Of a stretch of 64,000 nucleotides of DNA, positions 53,473-62,243 are shown one piece after another; position 1 is the stretch's first letter, and every line of letters starts with the position of its first letter. Source of the DNA: G963664835 sp965220775 (GTDB lineage Bacteria; Chloroflexota; UBA6077; FW602-bin22; JBCLEL01). The stretch covers positions 3,100,001 through 3,164,000 of the forward strand of contig OZ244845.1 in NCBI GenBank assembly GCA_965220775.1, read 5' to 3'. The translations under genes and the position numbers were made by a program. The notes beneath the pieces are model-generated. The model saw only the letters and a program-made list of their open reading frames with translations, was not told where the DNA came from and did not search any database.

Positions 53473-55443
53473 ATGACTACACGCATTCTTTATTGCTTTA
53501 TCGCAGTAGCGGCAGCGACTCTTTCTTGGTTAGTCCATGACGAATTCATCAGCGAGCGTTTGACTAGTTTCTCCGTATTCGACTCGGAATCTAATCAACC
53601 AATAGTCGGCGCGACTATTCTAGCGGGTGACCGTCTGATTTCCACCAACAACATCGGCACTGTCATCTACGTCGGACCACGTCTGCGCGAGGATCAACTC
53701 ATTACCATCAAAGCATTGGGATATGAGCCACAATCCGTGTTGTCTGAGGAACGTTCTACAGTCGCAGTCCGGCTGCAACCTACATTGATTAGTGGACGTA
53801 TCGTTGACTCCAGCAATAGCGAGCCGATCGCCGGCGCAAGGGTTGTCCAAGGAACTCGGCAGGCAGACTCGGGGCTAGATGGTTCGTTTCGCGTTCAGTA
53901 CATTGACATGGACCTACCTATAAACTTTGATGCGCTTGGCTACGTGGCCTCAACACTCCCATTTGATAGCCAGCCTATGAAGGTCAGGCTACAGCCCCGG
54001 GTCATCACCGTAGAAGTCTTCAGTGACAAGTTAGGGCTACTCGGTGATGCGGTGGTGGTTGTGGGGGAGAACAGCGGACACTCAGACCAAAGTGGTGTGG
54101 CGAAAGTGCGCTACGTTGAACCCGGTCAGATACTGAGCATTTCTGCGCCGGATCACGAGCCAGTATCCGCAATCCTCCCCGAAGGCAGCGCATTTCGCAT
54201 GATTCTCCACTACAACGTGATCACCGGGCGGGTGGTAGACAAGCACAACGGACGACCCATTCCGAACGCCACAGTCATCACCGGTCAAAACGAGGTCCGG
54301 ACTGATGGCAATGGTGAGTTCCGAGTGGGCGGCGCCAAGCCTGATCTTCCAATATTCGTGCGAGCAAGTAACTATGCGGCGACGGCGGCGTTGATGCCCG
54401 GTACAGGCCAACTGGTCATCGAGCTTGAAAAGGAGTCAATCAAGGCTATCTACCTGACATTTTATGGCATCGGCTCTCCGGAATTGCGTAACAACGCACT
54501 TCGGCTCATCGAAGAAACCGAACTAAATGCATTAGTGATCGACGTTAAGGGCGACAGGGGATGGGTTTCTTACAAGAGCGCACTGCCCGCAGTGCAAGAA
54601 TATGGAGCGCAGCCAGAGATTACGATACCAGATCCTGAGGCACTATTGGCCGACTTAAAAAGTCGCGGCATCTACACAATTGCCAGAATAGTTCTGTTCA
54701 AGGACGACCCCTTGAGCAGGGCGCGTCCCGACCTGGCGGTAATGGACTCGGAGACCGGAAAGCAGTGGGTGGACGGAGAAGGTCTTGGTTGGGCTGACCC
54801 AACCAGGCGCGAGGTGTGGGAATACAACGTTGCGATCGCCAAAGAAGCCGCTGAACTCGGATTCGATGAAATTCAATTCGATTACATCAGATTCCCGAGT
54901 GATCCTGCTCCAGGTACCAACATTGATCGAATGGTGTTTTCTAAGCAAAATAACCAGGAAAACAGGATGGCGGCAATAACCGGCTTTTTGGAGTATGCGC
55001 GGTCTATTCTCGCACCAACCGGAGTTAGGCTGGCGGTGGACGTGTTCGGCTACACCTCTTGGCGCGACGATGACATGGGAATTGGACAGCAAATCGAAGC
55101 GATCGCCCCACATGTGGATGTGATCTCAACCATGGTGTATCCCAATCTGTTTTTTGATGGAATACCGGCCGAGAGCGGAATTGTTTACCGTGGAGAGGCA
55201 TCACTCCATCCGTACGAGATCGTCCACGAGAGCATAAAGCAAGCCCAACAGCGCCTAAGTCAGACAGGAGTGACCCTGCGCCCGTGGTTGCAATACTACG
55301 ATGACTATATCTTGGACAACCCATACGGTCCCGACGAATTCCACTCGCAGAAGCAAGCTCTTTACGATCTTGGGCTAGGCGGTTGGATGTTTTGGGACCC
55401 TGGCAATCAATACGCTAAAGGGGGATTTGAACCCGATAGTTGA
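53473..55443 (+). CDS. DUF4015-type putative glycoside hydrolase with beta-sandwich repeats
   Basis: 656 residues. An N-terminal signal/anchor (LYCFIAVAAATLSWLV) is followed by about four carboxypeptidase-regulatory-like beta-sandwich modules; three begin similarly: SFSVFDSESNQPIVGATILA, LISGRIVDSSNSEPIAGARV and VITGRVVDKHNGRPIPNATV. The C-terminal ~330 residues form a TIM-barrel-like domain with LNALVIDVKGDRGWVSY, ELGFDEIQFDYIRFPSD, LAVDVFGYTSW and VDVISTMVYPNLF, the pattern of DUF4015 putative glycosyl hydrolases; D and E in DEIQFDYIRFP are candidate catalytic residues. It is probably exported and acts on an extracellular or wall polysaccharide. GAGG precedes the ATG. Confidence 0.8.
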   Translation: MTTRILYCFIAVAAATLSWLVHDEFISERLTSFSVFDSESNQPIVGATILAGDRLISTNNIGTVIYVGPRLREDQLITIKALGYEPQSVLSEERSTVAVRLQPTLISGRIVDSSNSEPIAGARVVQGTRQADSGLDGSFRVQYIDMDLPINFDALGYVASTLPFDSQPMKVRLQPRVITVEVFSDKLGLLGDAVVVVGENSGHSDQSGVAKVRYVEPGQILSISAPDHEPVSAILPEGSAFRMILHYNVITGRVVDKHNGRPIPNATVITGQNEVRTDGNGEFRVGGAKPDLPIFVRASNYAATAALMPGTGQLVIELEKESIKAIYLTFYGIGSPELRNNALRLIEETELNALVIDVKGDRGWVSYKSALPAVQEYGAQPEITIPDPEALLADLKSRGIYTIARIVLFKDDPLSRARPDLAVMDSETGKQWVDGEGLGWADPTRREVWEYNVAIAKEAAELGFDEIQFDYIRFPSDPAPGTNIDRMVFSKQNNQENRMAAITGFLEYARSILAPTGVRLAVDVFGYTSWRDDDMGIGQQIEAIAPHVDVISTMVYPNLFFDGIPAESGIVYRGEASLHPYEIVHESIKQAQQRLSQTGVTLRPWLQYYDDYILDNPYGPDEFHSQKQALYDLGLGGWMFWDPGNQYAKGGFEPDS

Positions 55444-55485
55444 CCGGCGTCTTTGCCCAAGACTATATTTCATATGGGTCCAGTA

Positions 55486-55560
55486 GCCGACGTAGCTCAG
55501 TGGTAGAGCAGCTGTTTCGTAAACAGCAGGCCGAGGGTTCGAATCCCTCCGTCGGCTCCA
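55486..55560 (+). tRNA. tRNA-Thr, anticodon CGU
   Basis: A full cloverleaf: acceptor GCCGACG pairs with CGTCGGC, D arm GCTC/GAGC, anticodon stem GCTGT/ACAGC with loop TTCGTAA (anticodon CGT, reading ACG), T arm GAGGG-TTCGAAT-CCCTC. The discriminator is T and CCA is encoded at 55558-55560. Length is 75 bases. It stands alone between the DUF4015 gene and the dipeptidase gene. Confidence 0.97.
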
Positions 55561-55642
55561 GCGTTTATCTCTTACATCACTAGTGAATACTCGGGCTCGA
55601 TATAGGCGCAAGAAACTCTCACTTGCGTAGGAGGTGCCGGCT

Positions 55643-56674
55643 TTGCCTTCGTCCTCAGCCCCCAGCTCGCTCCACAAAGACGCGTTGGTAATTGACTGTC
55701 ACAACGATGCGATTGTCTCCCACATCCTCCGAGGAAATTTGAGCATCTCCGGCGAGGCTGCGCCGGATCGAGTGCGTCACCATGGTACGGTCGCTCACTT
55801 ACGCGATCAGCGAATCGGAACGGCGCAACCCGTTCAAATGAATCTGCCCAAGATGCGCCAGGGTGGGATAGACGCTGCCTTTTTTGCCGTCGATGTAACG
55901 AGCGCCTGGAAGAATCATCTCGGCTTCGCCCTTGACGCCTTCGGTTTCTTTGACGCAGAGGTCGACGCGAATTCTGATGACATAGTCATTGCCAGGTCAG
56001 CTGAAGACATTCGGCAAGCCAAGGCCAAAGGCAAGCTGGCGGCAATTCTGGTGATCGAGAACAGCGACGGGGTCGAGCGGAGTCTCAATGTACTCAGAAT
56101 GCTCTTTCGCCTTGGCGTTCGATCAATTGGGCTGACCCACAATCCGAACTCCTGGGCCGCCGCCGGGAATGCCGAGGAACGCAGCGGCGGTGGTTTGACA
56201 AACTTCGGCGTGCAGTTGGTGACGGAAATGAATGCCCTGGGAATGCTCGTTGACGTTTCCCATATTGGTGAGCGCGGCTTCTGGGATGTTCTCGAAATCT
56301 CCAAGTCCCCTGTAATCGCCTCCCATAGCAACTGTAAGCAGCTTTGTGATCATCCCCGCAATTTGAGCGACGAACAGATCAAAGGCCTCGCGAAGAACGG
56401 CGGCGTTATGGCGATCACGTTCGTCCCTGACTTTATCGATACGAATGCAGCTTCCCTGTCTCGGTTTCTCGAGCACGTCGAACACGCCATCAACATTGCA
56501 GGTATAGATCATGTCGCACTTGGGTCCGACTTCGACGGCGGTGGAGACCTATTCAAGGACGCGACAGAGTTTCCCAGGATCACCGAGGGTCTTCTGGCAC
56601 GTGGCTACAGTGAAGAGGCAGTCAGAAAGGTTCTCGGCCAGAACGTACTGCGCGTGTTTGAGGAAGCGTGCTAG
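55643..56674 (+). CDS. Membrane dipeptidase (peptidase M19, renal dipeptidase-like)
   Basis: 343 residues from TTG 55643. A consensus AGGAGG (55629-55634) lies eight bases before this TTG, while the GTG at 55634 lies inside the ribosome site, so the shorter form is preferred. Zinc-site residues are seen in VIDCHNDAI (H, D), VIENSDG (bridging E), VDVSHIGERGF (H) and IASHSNCK (H), with LGSDFDGGG near the end, all typical of M19 enzymes that cut dipeptides or related amides. There is no signal peptide, so it is likely cytoplasmic despite the family name. Confidence 0.9.
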   Translation: MPSSSAPSSLHKDALVIDCHNDAIVSHILRGNLSISGEAAPDRVRHHGTVAHLRDQRIGTAQPVQMNLPKMRQGGIDAAFFAVDVTSAWKNHLGFALDAFGFFDAEVDANSDDIVIARSAEDIRQAKAKGKLAAILVIENSDGVERSLNVLRMLFRLGVRSIGLTHNPNSWAAAGNAEERSGGGLTNFGVQLVTEMNALGMLVDVSHIGERGFWDVLEISKSPVIASHSNCKQLCDHPRNLSDEQIKGLAKNGGVMAITFVPDFIDTNAASLSRFLEHVEHAINIAGIDHVALGSDFDGGGDLFKDATEFPRITEGLLARGYSEEAVRKVLGQNVLRVFEEAC

Positions 56675-57103
56675 CTGCAGTCGCAGCGCCCTTGAGAAAT
56701 TTCAAACAAAATCGGGCAATCCGTCGCTGCACACCTCGTCTCGGCTTGCGGTGCAACGGCAGACCCGCCAATGCGGGCTCCGTGCAACTCACAACTCATT
56801 GTGTTGAACGCCCCACCCGGCTTGCCGTCAACTAACTGACCCGAAAATGCCCCTCTTGCAACTCAGCTTGAAACGAGCCACACGATTTGCGCCAAAAAGT
56901 TGACCCGACATTGACGGGATGAATATACTATCGGCGTGTTCCAGAGAGGGTCGCCGAATCGGCGAAATGTGGGTGATAAACTTCTAACAAATCTGTGATT
57001 GGGGGGATGCATCGCGAAGGGTAGTCGAATTCAGAGGCGGTTCAGCCCAGACGCTATGTTGTCTGGAGTGATAATTTTCAAAGAATATTAGGAGTTACAA
57101 GGA
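56675..57103. other. Regulatory region of the first sugar-binding protein gene
   Basis: The first 220 bases show nothing. A promoter is at 56900-56929 and the palindrome TCGCCGA-A-TCGGCGA, a perfect 7-bp inverted repeat around one base, is at 56951-56965 just after the predicted transcription start, where a LacI-type repressor would be expected to bind. Confidence 0.45.
56900..56929 (+). promoter_or_regulatory. Promoter of sugar-binding protein gene 1
   Basis: TTGACC (56900-56905) and TATACT (56924-56929) are 18 bases apart. The same arrangement precedes the second copy of the gene, with the shared surround AAGTTGAC and GAATATACTA, although the leaders differ. Confidence 0.6.
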
Positions 57104-58507
57104 TTGTCTGAAAAATTTTTGTCGCGAAAATTCACCCGCCGGTCGTTCTTGGCGGGACTTGGCGCGGCTGCTGCGCTGCCTGTGTTGGCAGCCTGCGAGC
57201 CGCAGGTTGTCGAGAAAATCGTCAAGGAAACAGTCGTCGTAGAGAAGGAAGTCCAGGTCGAGAAGGAAGTAACCGTCGAAGTCGGGATGATGCCCGAGAA
57301 GCTTCAGGGCGAACTCAACATCTCCATTCGAAAGGACATCGGATACTTCGCCGAGGTGGTCCCGAAGTTCCAGGCACTACATCCCGATGTCAAGGTCAAT
57401 TTCGAACCTATCGAAGCCGATCCAACTCCTGGCTGGGTAACAGGTTTGCTCGCCGGTAAGATCGAGTCAGACGTGATGCACGTGGTTCAGCATATCCACG
57501 TCCCCCGCCTGTTGAAGAAGGGCATCGCCGAGAAAGTTCTCTATGAAACCACTGAGAGGATGAAGCCCTTCGTCCCCATTGTCCCTCATTCGAACTTCGT
57601 CCTGTACAAGAACAGGTACTGGGGCGTTCCTAGCTCGAACTCATGCGCCGCTTGGTACTATCGCACCGACGCCTATGAGGAAGCCGGCATCGATGCCAGC
57701 AAGCTTAATGACTGGGGAGCAGTCGCCGAGGCCGGCAAGGCCCTCAAAGAAGTCAATCCCGACTGGAGAGCCATCATTCTCGATACCTCCGGCTGGAATC
57801 ACCTGACCATGTTTACCGAGCTGAATGGTGGTGGTCTGATCGACAAGAACAACGAGATCATCATCGACAGCGACGAGACGATCGAAGCGACTCAGGTCTA
57901 TGCCGACTTGATCAACGTCCATGACGTAGCCTGGACAACCGCTACGTTCTACGCTCCGGAGAGTTGGCAGGCCTACAAGGATAACGTGATCGTCTCCGTG
58001 ATGATGCCCGACTGGTACATAGCCAGGACCGCCCACATGGGCGTACAAATCGCTGAGCACGAGTACGGTCGAGGCAAATGGGCAGGCCGTATCGTCCCGC
58101 AGTTGAAAGCCGGTATCCTCGGCGCTCAACGCGGTGGTGGCGCTACCCTGATAGCCAAGGGACCCAATGAAGAAATAGCGGCGGAGTTCACTTTCTATAT
58201 GGACCTGGAGCCCGAAAACGAATTAGGGCGGCTCAGAGAGAAGAACTTCCTGCCGAATCGATTTGACACCCTCGATTCCGAGGAAGCCCAGGCATCCAAG
58301 AACTGGTTCCTCAATGACCAGTTGTGGATCAAGGATATCTTCGGCATTGCCTACAAGAACCAGGGCAAGTACTACCAGCATCCTAACCTGTCGGAGATGC
58401 AGGGCATCGTCAACCGCCAGGTACCCAGGATAGCAGCCGCCGAGGTGTCGGCCGAAGAGGGCCTCAAGATTGCCGCCAAAGAGGCGCGCGCCCTGCCTAT
58501 GGAGTAG
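57104..58507 (+). CDS. Sugar ABC transporter substrate-binding lipoprotein, copy 1
   Basis: 467 residues. A twin-arginine signal FTRRSFLAGLG ends in the lipobox LAAC (Cys31), followed by a Val/Glu/Lys-rich linker (residues ~35-62) typical of Chloroflexota binding proteins. The rest is a cluster B, MalE-like extracellular solute-binding fold (GVPSSNSCAAWYYRTDAYEE is the hinge region). The ligand is probably a carbohydrate. It starts with TTG after TAGGAG. It differs from copy 2 only at residues 5 and 9. No permease follows; a terminator does, so this copy is an orphan. Confidence 0.9.
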   Translation: MSEKFLSRKFTRRSFLAGLGAAAALPVLAACEPQVVEKIVKETVVVEKEVQVEKEVTVEVGMMPEKLQGELNISIRKDIGYFAEVVPKFQALHPDVKVNFEPIEADPTPGWVTGLLAGKIESDVMHVVQHIHVPRLLKKGIAEKVLYETTERMKPFVPIVPHSNFVLYKNRYWGVPSSNSCAAWYYRTDAYEEAGIDASKLNDWGAVAEAGKALKEVNPDWRAIILDTSGWNHLTMFTELNGGGLIDKNNEIIIDSDETIEATQVYADLINVHDVAWTTATFYAPESWQAYKDNVIVSVMMPDWYIARTAHMGVQIAEHEYGRGKWAGRIVPQLKAGILGAQRGGGATLIAKGPNEEIAAEFTFYMDLEPENELGRLREKNFLPNRFDTLDSEEAQASKNWFLNDQLWIKDIFGIAYKNQGKYYQHPNLSEMQGIVNRQVPRIAAAEVSAEEGLKIAAKEARALPME

Positions 58508-58606
58508 CAGTAACGCGAAGCAGTCCCCCTAGGAAAGACAAACTAGGGACGACGGCAGCGAGCCACTCCTGAGCCGAGCTAGGCGAGCGGTGGTCGTGAG
58601 ACGGCT

Positions 58607-58653
58607 AGAGTGCCAGAGATAGGTTTCCTAGACTTGTCTCTGGTACTCTTCAT
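58607..58653 (+). terminator. Rho-independent terminator after binding protein gene 1
   Basis: AGAGTGCCAGAGA (58607-58619) pairs with TCTCTGGTACTCT (58637-58649) over 13 positions including one G-T wobble, with a 17-base loop, followed by TCATTTAT, a short T-rich run. Confidence 0.6.
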
Positions 58654-58734
58654 TTATGCTCCAGTTCGGTTCGTGATTTTCCGGCGAATCCTTAACCAGC
58701 CGCCTGTGGCCGCGGTAATTCGCCTGTTTTTGGT

Positions 58735-59395
58735 ACGAAAGCATGTCCCGGACTCCGATCCGGGATAGATTCCGGCACGGGTTCGAGACGCCAATGACAG
58801 CCGATAGTCAACAGAAAATGTAGCGCTGGGGCTTGTCCCCAGCCTGGCTCCTCCTGCTCTCGTCATTGGTACGAAAATGCGCCTACGCCGCTTTCGAGCG
58901 CGCCGTTGAACCCCTCCGTTCCGCGTTCTCGTCATTCCGGCCCCCCGCTTCGTCATTCCGGCGAAGGCCGGAATCCAGAGGGGAGGGGTGGCACCCACGA
59001 CACACAAAGACCTCCAACGACCAGGCCTCATTTTCATACCTTGGTGTGCCGGTGGCAGCCGGCGTGGGCGATTGGTACGAAAATGAACGGTTCCCGCCGC
59101 CGCTTCTGGATTCCGGCGAAAGCCGGAATCCAGAGGGGAAGGGTGGCACCAACCACACCCAAACACCTCCAACGACCAAGTCTCATTTTCATACCTTGGT
59201 GTGCCGGCGCCAACCGGCATGCGCGATTGGTACGAAAATGAATGGTTCCCGCCACCGAATTCGTCATTCCGGCTAAGGCCGGAATCCAGAGGGGAGGGGT
59301 GGTGTCAATGACACACGAACACCTCCACCAACTAGCGCCCCCAATTTTCATACCCTGGTGTGCCGGCGGCAACCGGCATGAGCGATTGCTCAAGC
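58735..59395. repeat. Tandem hairpin-repeat array between the two binding protein genes
   Basis: Starting with a family-D hairpin (58746-58765) and a family-C hairpin (58825-58843), the array then alternates family B (58956-58973, 59111-59128, 59267-59284) and family A (59047-59064, 59202-59219, 59361-59378). The unit is about 155 bp, as shown by GATTGGTACGAAAAT at 59070 and 59225. No gene is supportable. Bases 59400-59560 show nothing. Confidence 0.8.
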
Positions 59396-59560
59396 CCTCC
59401 AAGTATTCCGAACTAGCGAGAATCCCCAAAGAGCGTCTTGGTCCAAACGATGCTGATGATGGGAAAAGCGCCGACGGCCCAGAAATTGGTGCGATGAACC
59501 CAGATATTCCACGCGTCGCGAACCGCCTTGCAGACTTATGCTCATGTCCTTGCCGACAAG

Positions 59561-59590
59561 TTGACTCGAAATGTTAAACCTGAATATACT
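59561..59590 (+). promoter_or_regulatory. Promoter of sugar-binding protein gene 2
   Basis: TTGACT (59561-59566) and TATACT (59585-59590), 18 bases apart, match the arrangement before copy 1. The leader to the GTG start is about 180 bases and unlike that of copy 1. Confidence 0.6.
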
Positions 59591-59779
59591 AAACTCATTA
59601 ATGTTGGCCTAGGTCATCGATTGGCCGACGGTTGAAACAACAATGGCTAGCCTGAGGACAGATTGGAAGAGATGTGCCTCAGACCGAGAGTCGAATTCAG
59701 GCTTACTTATACGCACATTTGCCACCATAACAGCGTTTCATTCAACCAAATAGTTTGAGCTAGTTAAGGAGAGCCAACG

Positions 59780-61183
59780 GTGTCTGAAAAGCTACTCTCA
59801 CGGACGTTCACGCGGCGTTCATTCCTTGCCGGCCTTGGCGCGGCTGCTGCGCTGCCTGTGTTGGCAGCCTGCGAGCCGCAGGTTGTCGAGAAAATCGTCA
59901 AGGAAACAGTCGTCGTAGAGAAGGAAGTCCAGGTCGAGAAGGAAGTAACCGTCGAAGTCGGGATGATGCCCGAGAAGCTTCAGGGCGAACTCAACATCTC
60001 CATTCGAAAGGACATCGGATACTTCGCCGAGGTGGTCCCGAAGTTCCAGGCACTACATCCCGATGTCAAGGTCAATTTCGAACCTATCGAAGCCGATCCA
60101 ACTCCTGGCTGGGTAACAGGTTTGCTCGCCGGTAAGATCGAGTCAGACGTGATGCACGTGGTTCAGCATATCCACGTCCCCCGCCTGTTGAAGAAGGGCA
60201 TCGCCGAGAAAGTTCTCTATGAAACCACTGAGAGGATGAAGCCCTTCGTCCCCATTGTCCCTCATTCGAACTTCGTCCTGTACAAGAACAGGTACTGGGG
60301 CGTTCCTAGCTCGAACTCATGCGCCGCTTGGTACTATCGCACCGACGCCTATGAGGAAGCCGGCATCGATGCCAGCAAGCTTAATGACTGGGGAGCAGTC
60401 GCCGAGGCCGGCAAGGCCCTCAAAGAAGTCAATCCCGACTGGAGAGCCATCATTCTCGATACCTCCGGCTGGAATCACCTGACCATGTTTACCGAGCTGA
60501 ATGGTGGTGGTCTGATCGACAAGAACAACGAGATCATCATCGACAGCGACGAGACGATCGAAGCGACTCAGGTCTATGCCGACTTGATCAACGTCCATGA
60601 CGTAGCCTGGACAACCGCTACGTTCTACGCTCCGGAGAGTTGGCAGGCCTACAAGGATAACGTGATCGTCTCCGTGATGATGCCCGACTGGTACATAGCC
60701 AGGACCGCCCACATGGGCGTACAAATCGCTGAGCACGAGTACGGTCGAGGCAAATGGGCAGGCCGTATCGTCCCGCAGTTGAAAGCCGGTATCCTCGGCG
60801 CTCAACGCGGTGGTGGCGCTACCCTGATAGCCAAGGGACCCAATGAAGAAATAGCGGCGGAGTTCACTTTCTATATGGACCTGGAGCCCGAAAACGAATT
60901 AGGGCGGCTCAGAGAGAAGAACTTCCTGCCGAATCGATTTGACACCCTCGATTCCGAGGAAGCCCAGGCATCCAAGAACTGGTTCCTCAATGACCAGTTG
61001 TGGATCAAGGATATCTTCGGCATTGCCTACAAGAACCAGGGCAAGTACTACCAGCATCCTAACCTGTCGGAGATGCAGGGCATCGTCAACCGCCAGGTAC
61101 CCAGGATAGCAGCCGCCGAGGTGTCAGCCGAAGAGGGCCTCAAGATCGCCGCCAAAGAGGCGCGCGCTCTACCGATGGAGTAG
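59780..61183 (+). CDS. Sugar ABC transporter substrate-binding lipoprotein, copy 2
   Basis: 467 residues with the same Tat/lipobox signal, Val/Glu/Lys linker and MalE-like fold as copy 1. The DNA is identical to copy 1 by eye from 59844 to 61125 (offset 2676), then shows only silent changes to the stop; the first 64 bases differ at many positions with two amino-acid changes. The GTG start has AAGGAGA upstream. Two permease genes follow, so this copy is the functional partner of the importer. Confidence 0.92.
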   Translation: MSEKLLSRTFTRRSFLAGLGAAAALPVLAACEPQVVEKIVKETVVVEKEVQVEKEVTVEVGMMPEKLQGELNISIRKDIGYFAEVVPKFQALHPDVKVNFEPIEADPTPGWVTGLLAGKIESDVMHVVQHIHVPRLLKKGIAEKVLYETTERMKPFVPIVPHSNFVLYKNRYWGVPSSNSCAAWYYRTDAYEEAGIDASKLNDWGAVAEAGKALKEVNPDWRAIILDTSGWNHLTMFTELNGGGLIDKNNEIIIDSDETIEATQVYADLINVHDVAWTTATFYAPESWQAYKDNVIVSVMMPDWYIARTAHMGVQIAEHEYGRGKWAGRIVPQLKAGILGAQRGGGATLIAKGPNEEIAAEFTFYMDLEPENELGRLREKNFLPNRFDTLDSEEAQASKNWFLNDQLWIKDIFGIAYKNQGKYYQHPNLSEMQGIVNRQVPRIAAAEVSAEEGLKIAAKEARALPME

Positions 61184-61228
61184 CCTTACACGCCAGAGTC
61201 TTTACGTAACTGACGACAAGGAGGGGTG

Positions 61229-62200
61229 ATGGCAGCGGACAACACTTCGCCAGAAAGCGGGACGGCCGGCGGAATGGTAGTGCAGGCGTCAGGCGCGCGT
61301 GCATTCCGGTTTAGTCGAATCGAACCTTACCTATTCTTGCTGCCTTTCTTGCTGACCTTCATCGCCTTCATGGTCGGCCCCTTCATATGGATGCTCTATA
61401 TGTCGCTGACCGACTGGGTGGGCATCCTCGATCCCGAGTTCGTAGGCCTCGCGAACTACGACAGAATGTTCTTTAAGGACAACGTCTTCTGGATCGCCTT
61501 CATGAACAACATCTGGTTCGCGGTCGGCGCTATCCTGCTGGTCATCCCGTTCGCAATGGGAATTGCGCTCATACTCAACTGGCAGATGCTACCGGGGAAG
61601 CCAATATTTCGCACGCTCTTCTTCTTGCCAATAGCGACCTCCGCCGCCGTTGTGTCGGTGATCTTTGCGAACATATTTGGCAGAGAGTACGGAATCATAA
61701 ACTTCATATTCGGCACATTCGGCATTGGTGTAATCGATTGGTTCTCCAACCCCCTCGCCATAAAGCCGGCGATCATGACCCTGATCGTCTGGCGCTGGTC
61801 TGCCCTATTCATGATCTACCTTCTGGCGGGACTCCAGGGTATTTCAAACGAGTACTACGAGGCAGCCAAAGTGGACGGAGCCAATGCCTTACAGTCGTTC
61901 TTCAATGTTACTATCCCGCTAATGAGGCCGGTGCTCGTATTCGTGCTGGTGATTGTCACCCACGACTCCCTGCGCGTGTTCGAGGAGCCGTTCATATTGA
62001 CCCGATTCACATCAGAAGGAGATGCCGCCGCCGGCGGGCCGGGGGACTCTGCGCTTACCCTGTCGCTCTATCTCTACAGGCATGGCTTCCTATGGGGTAA
62101 GTTAGGCTATGGCTCGGCGGTGTCGTTATTCATATTCGCTTTGACGATGACCGTCGCGTTTATCCAGATCAAACGCCTGCGGGGTCTGTTTGCCCATTGA
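61229..62200 (+). CDS. Sugar ABC transporter permease, MalF/UgpA type
   Basis: 323 residues. Six predicted membrane helices begin with YLFLLPFLLTFIAFMVGPFI; the EAA loop that contacts the ATPase reads YYEAAKVDGANALQSFFNVT. ATG 61229 is preferred over the GTG one codon earlier because AAGGAGG (61218-61224) leaves four bases before it. It lies 45 bases after binding protein gene 2 and 43 bases before the second permease gene. The cognate ATPase is not in the cluster. Confidence 0.93.
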   Translation: MAADNTSPESGTAGGMVVQASGARAFRFSRIEPYLFLLPFLLTFIAFMVGPFIWMLYMSLTDWVGILDPEFVGLANYDRMFFKDNVFWIAFMNNIWFAVGAILLVIPFAMGIALILNWQMLPGKPIFRTLFFLPIATSAAVVSVIFANIFGREYGIINFIFGTFGIGVIDWFSNPLAIKPAIMTLIVWRWSALFMIYLLAGLQGISNEYYEAAKVDGANALQSFFNVTIPLMRPVLVFVLVIVTHDSLRVFEEPFILTRFTSEGDAAAGGPGDSALTLSLYLYRHGFLWGKLGYGSAVSLFIFALTMTVAFIQIKRLRGLFAH

Positions 62201-62243
62201 TCGCTGAGAAACTCACTGGACCCACGGGAAGGGAGAGTTAAGA

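Noticed and set aside
58950..59395. CRISPR array
   Set aside because: Units of ~155 bp alternate two hairpin types and the intervening sequences are themselves repeated, so there are no unique spacers, and no cas gene is present.
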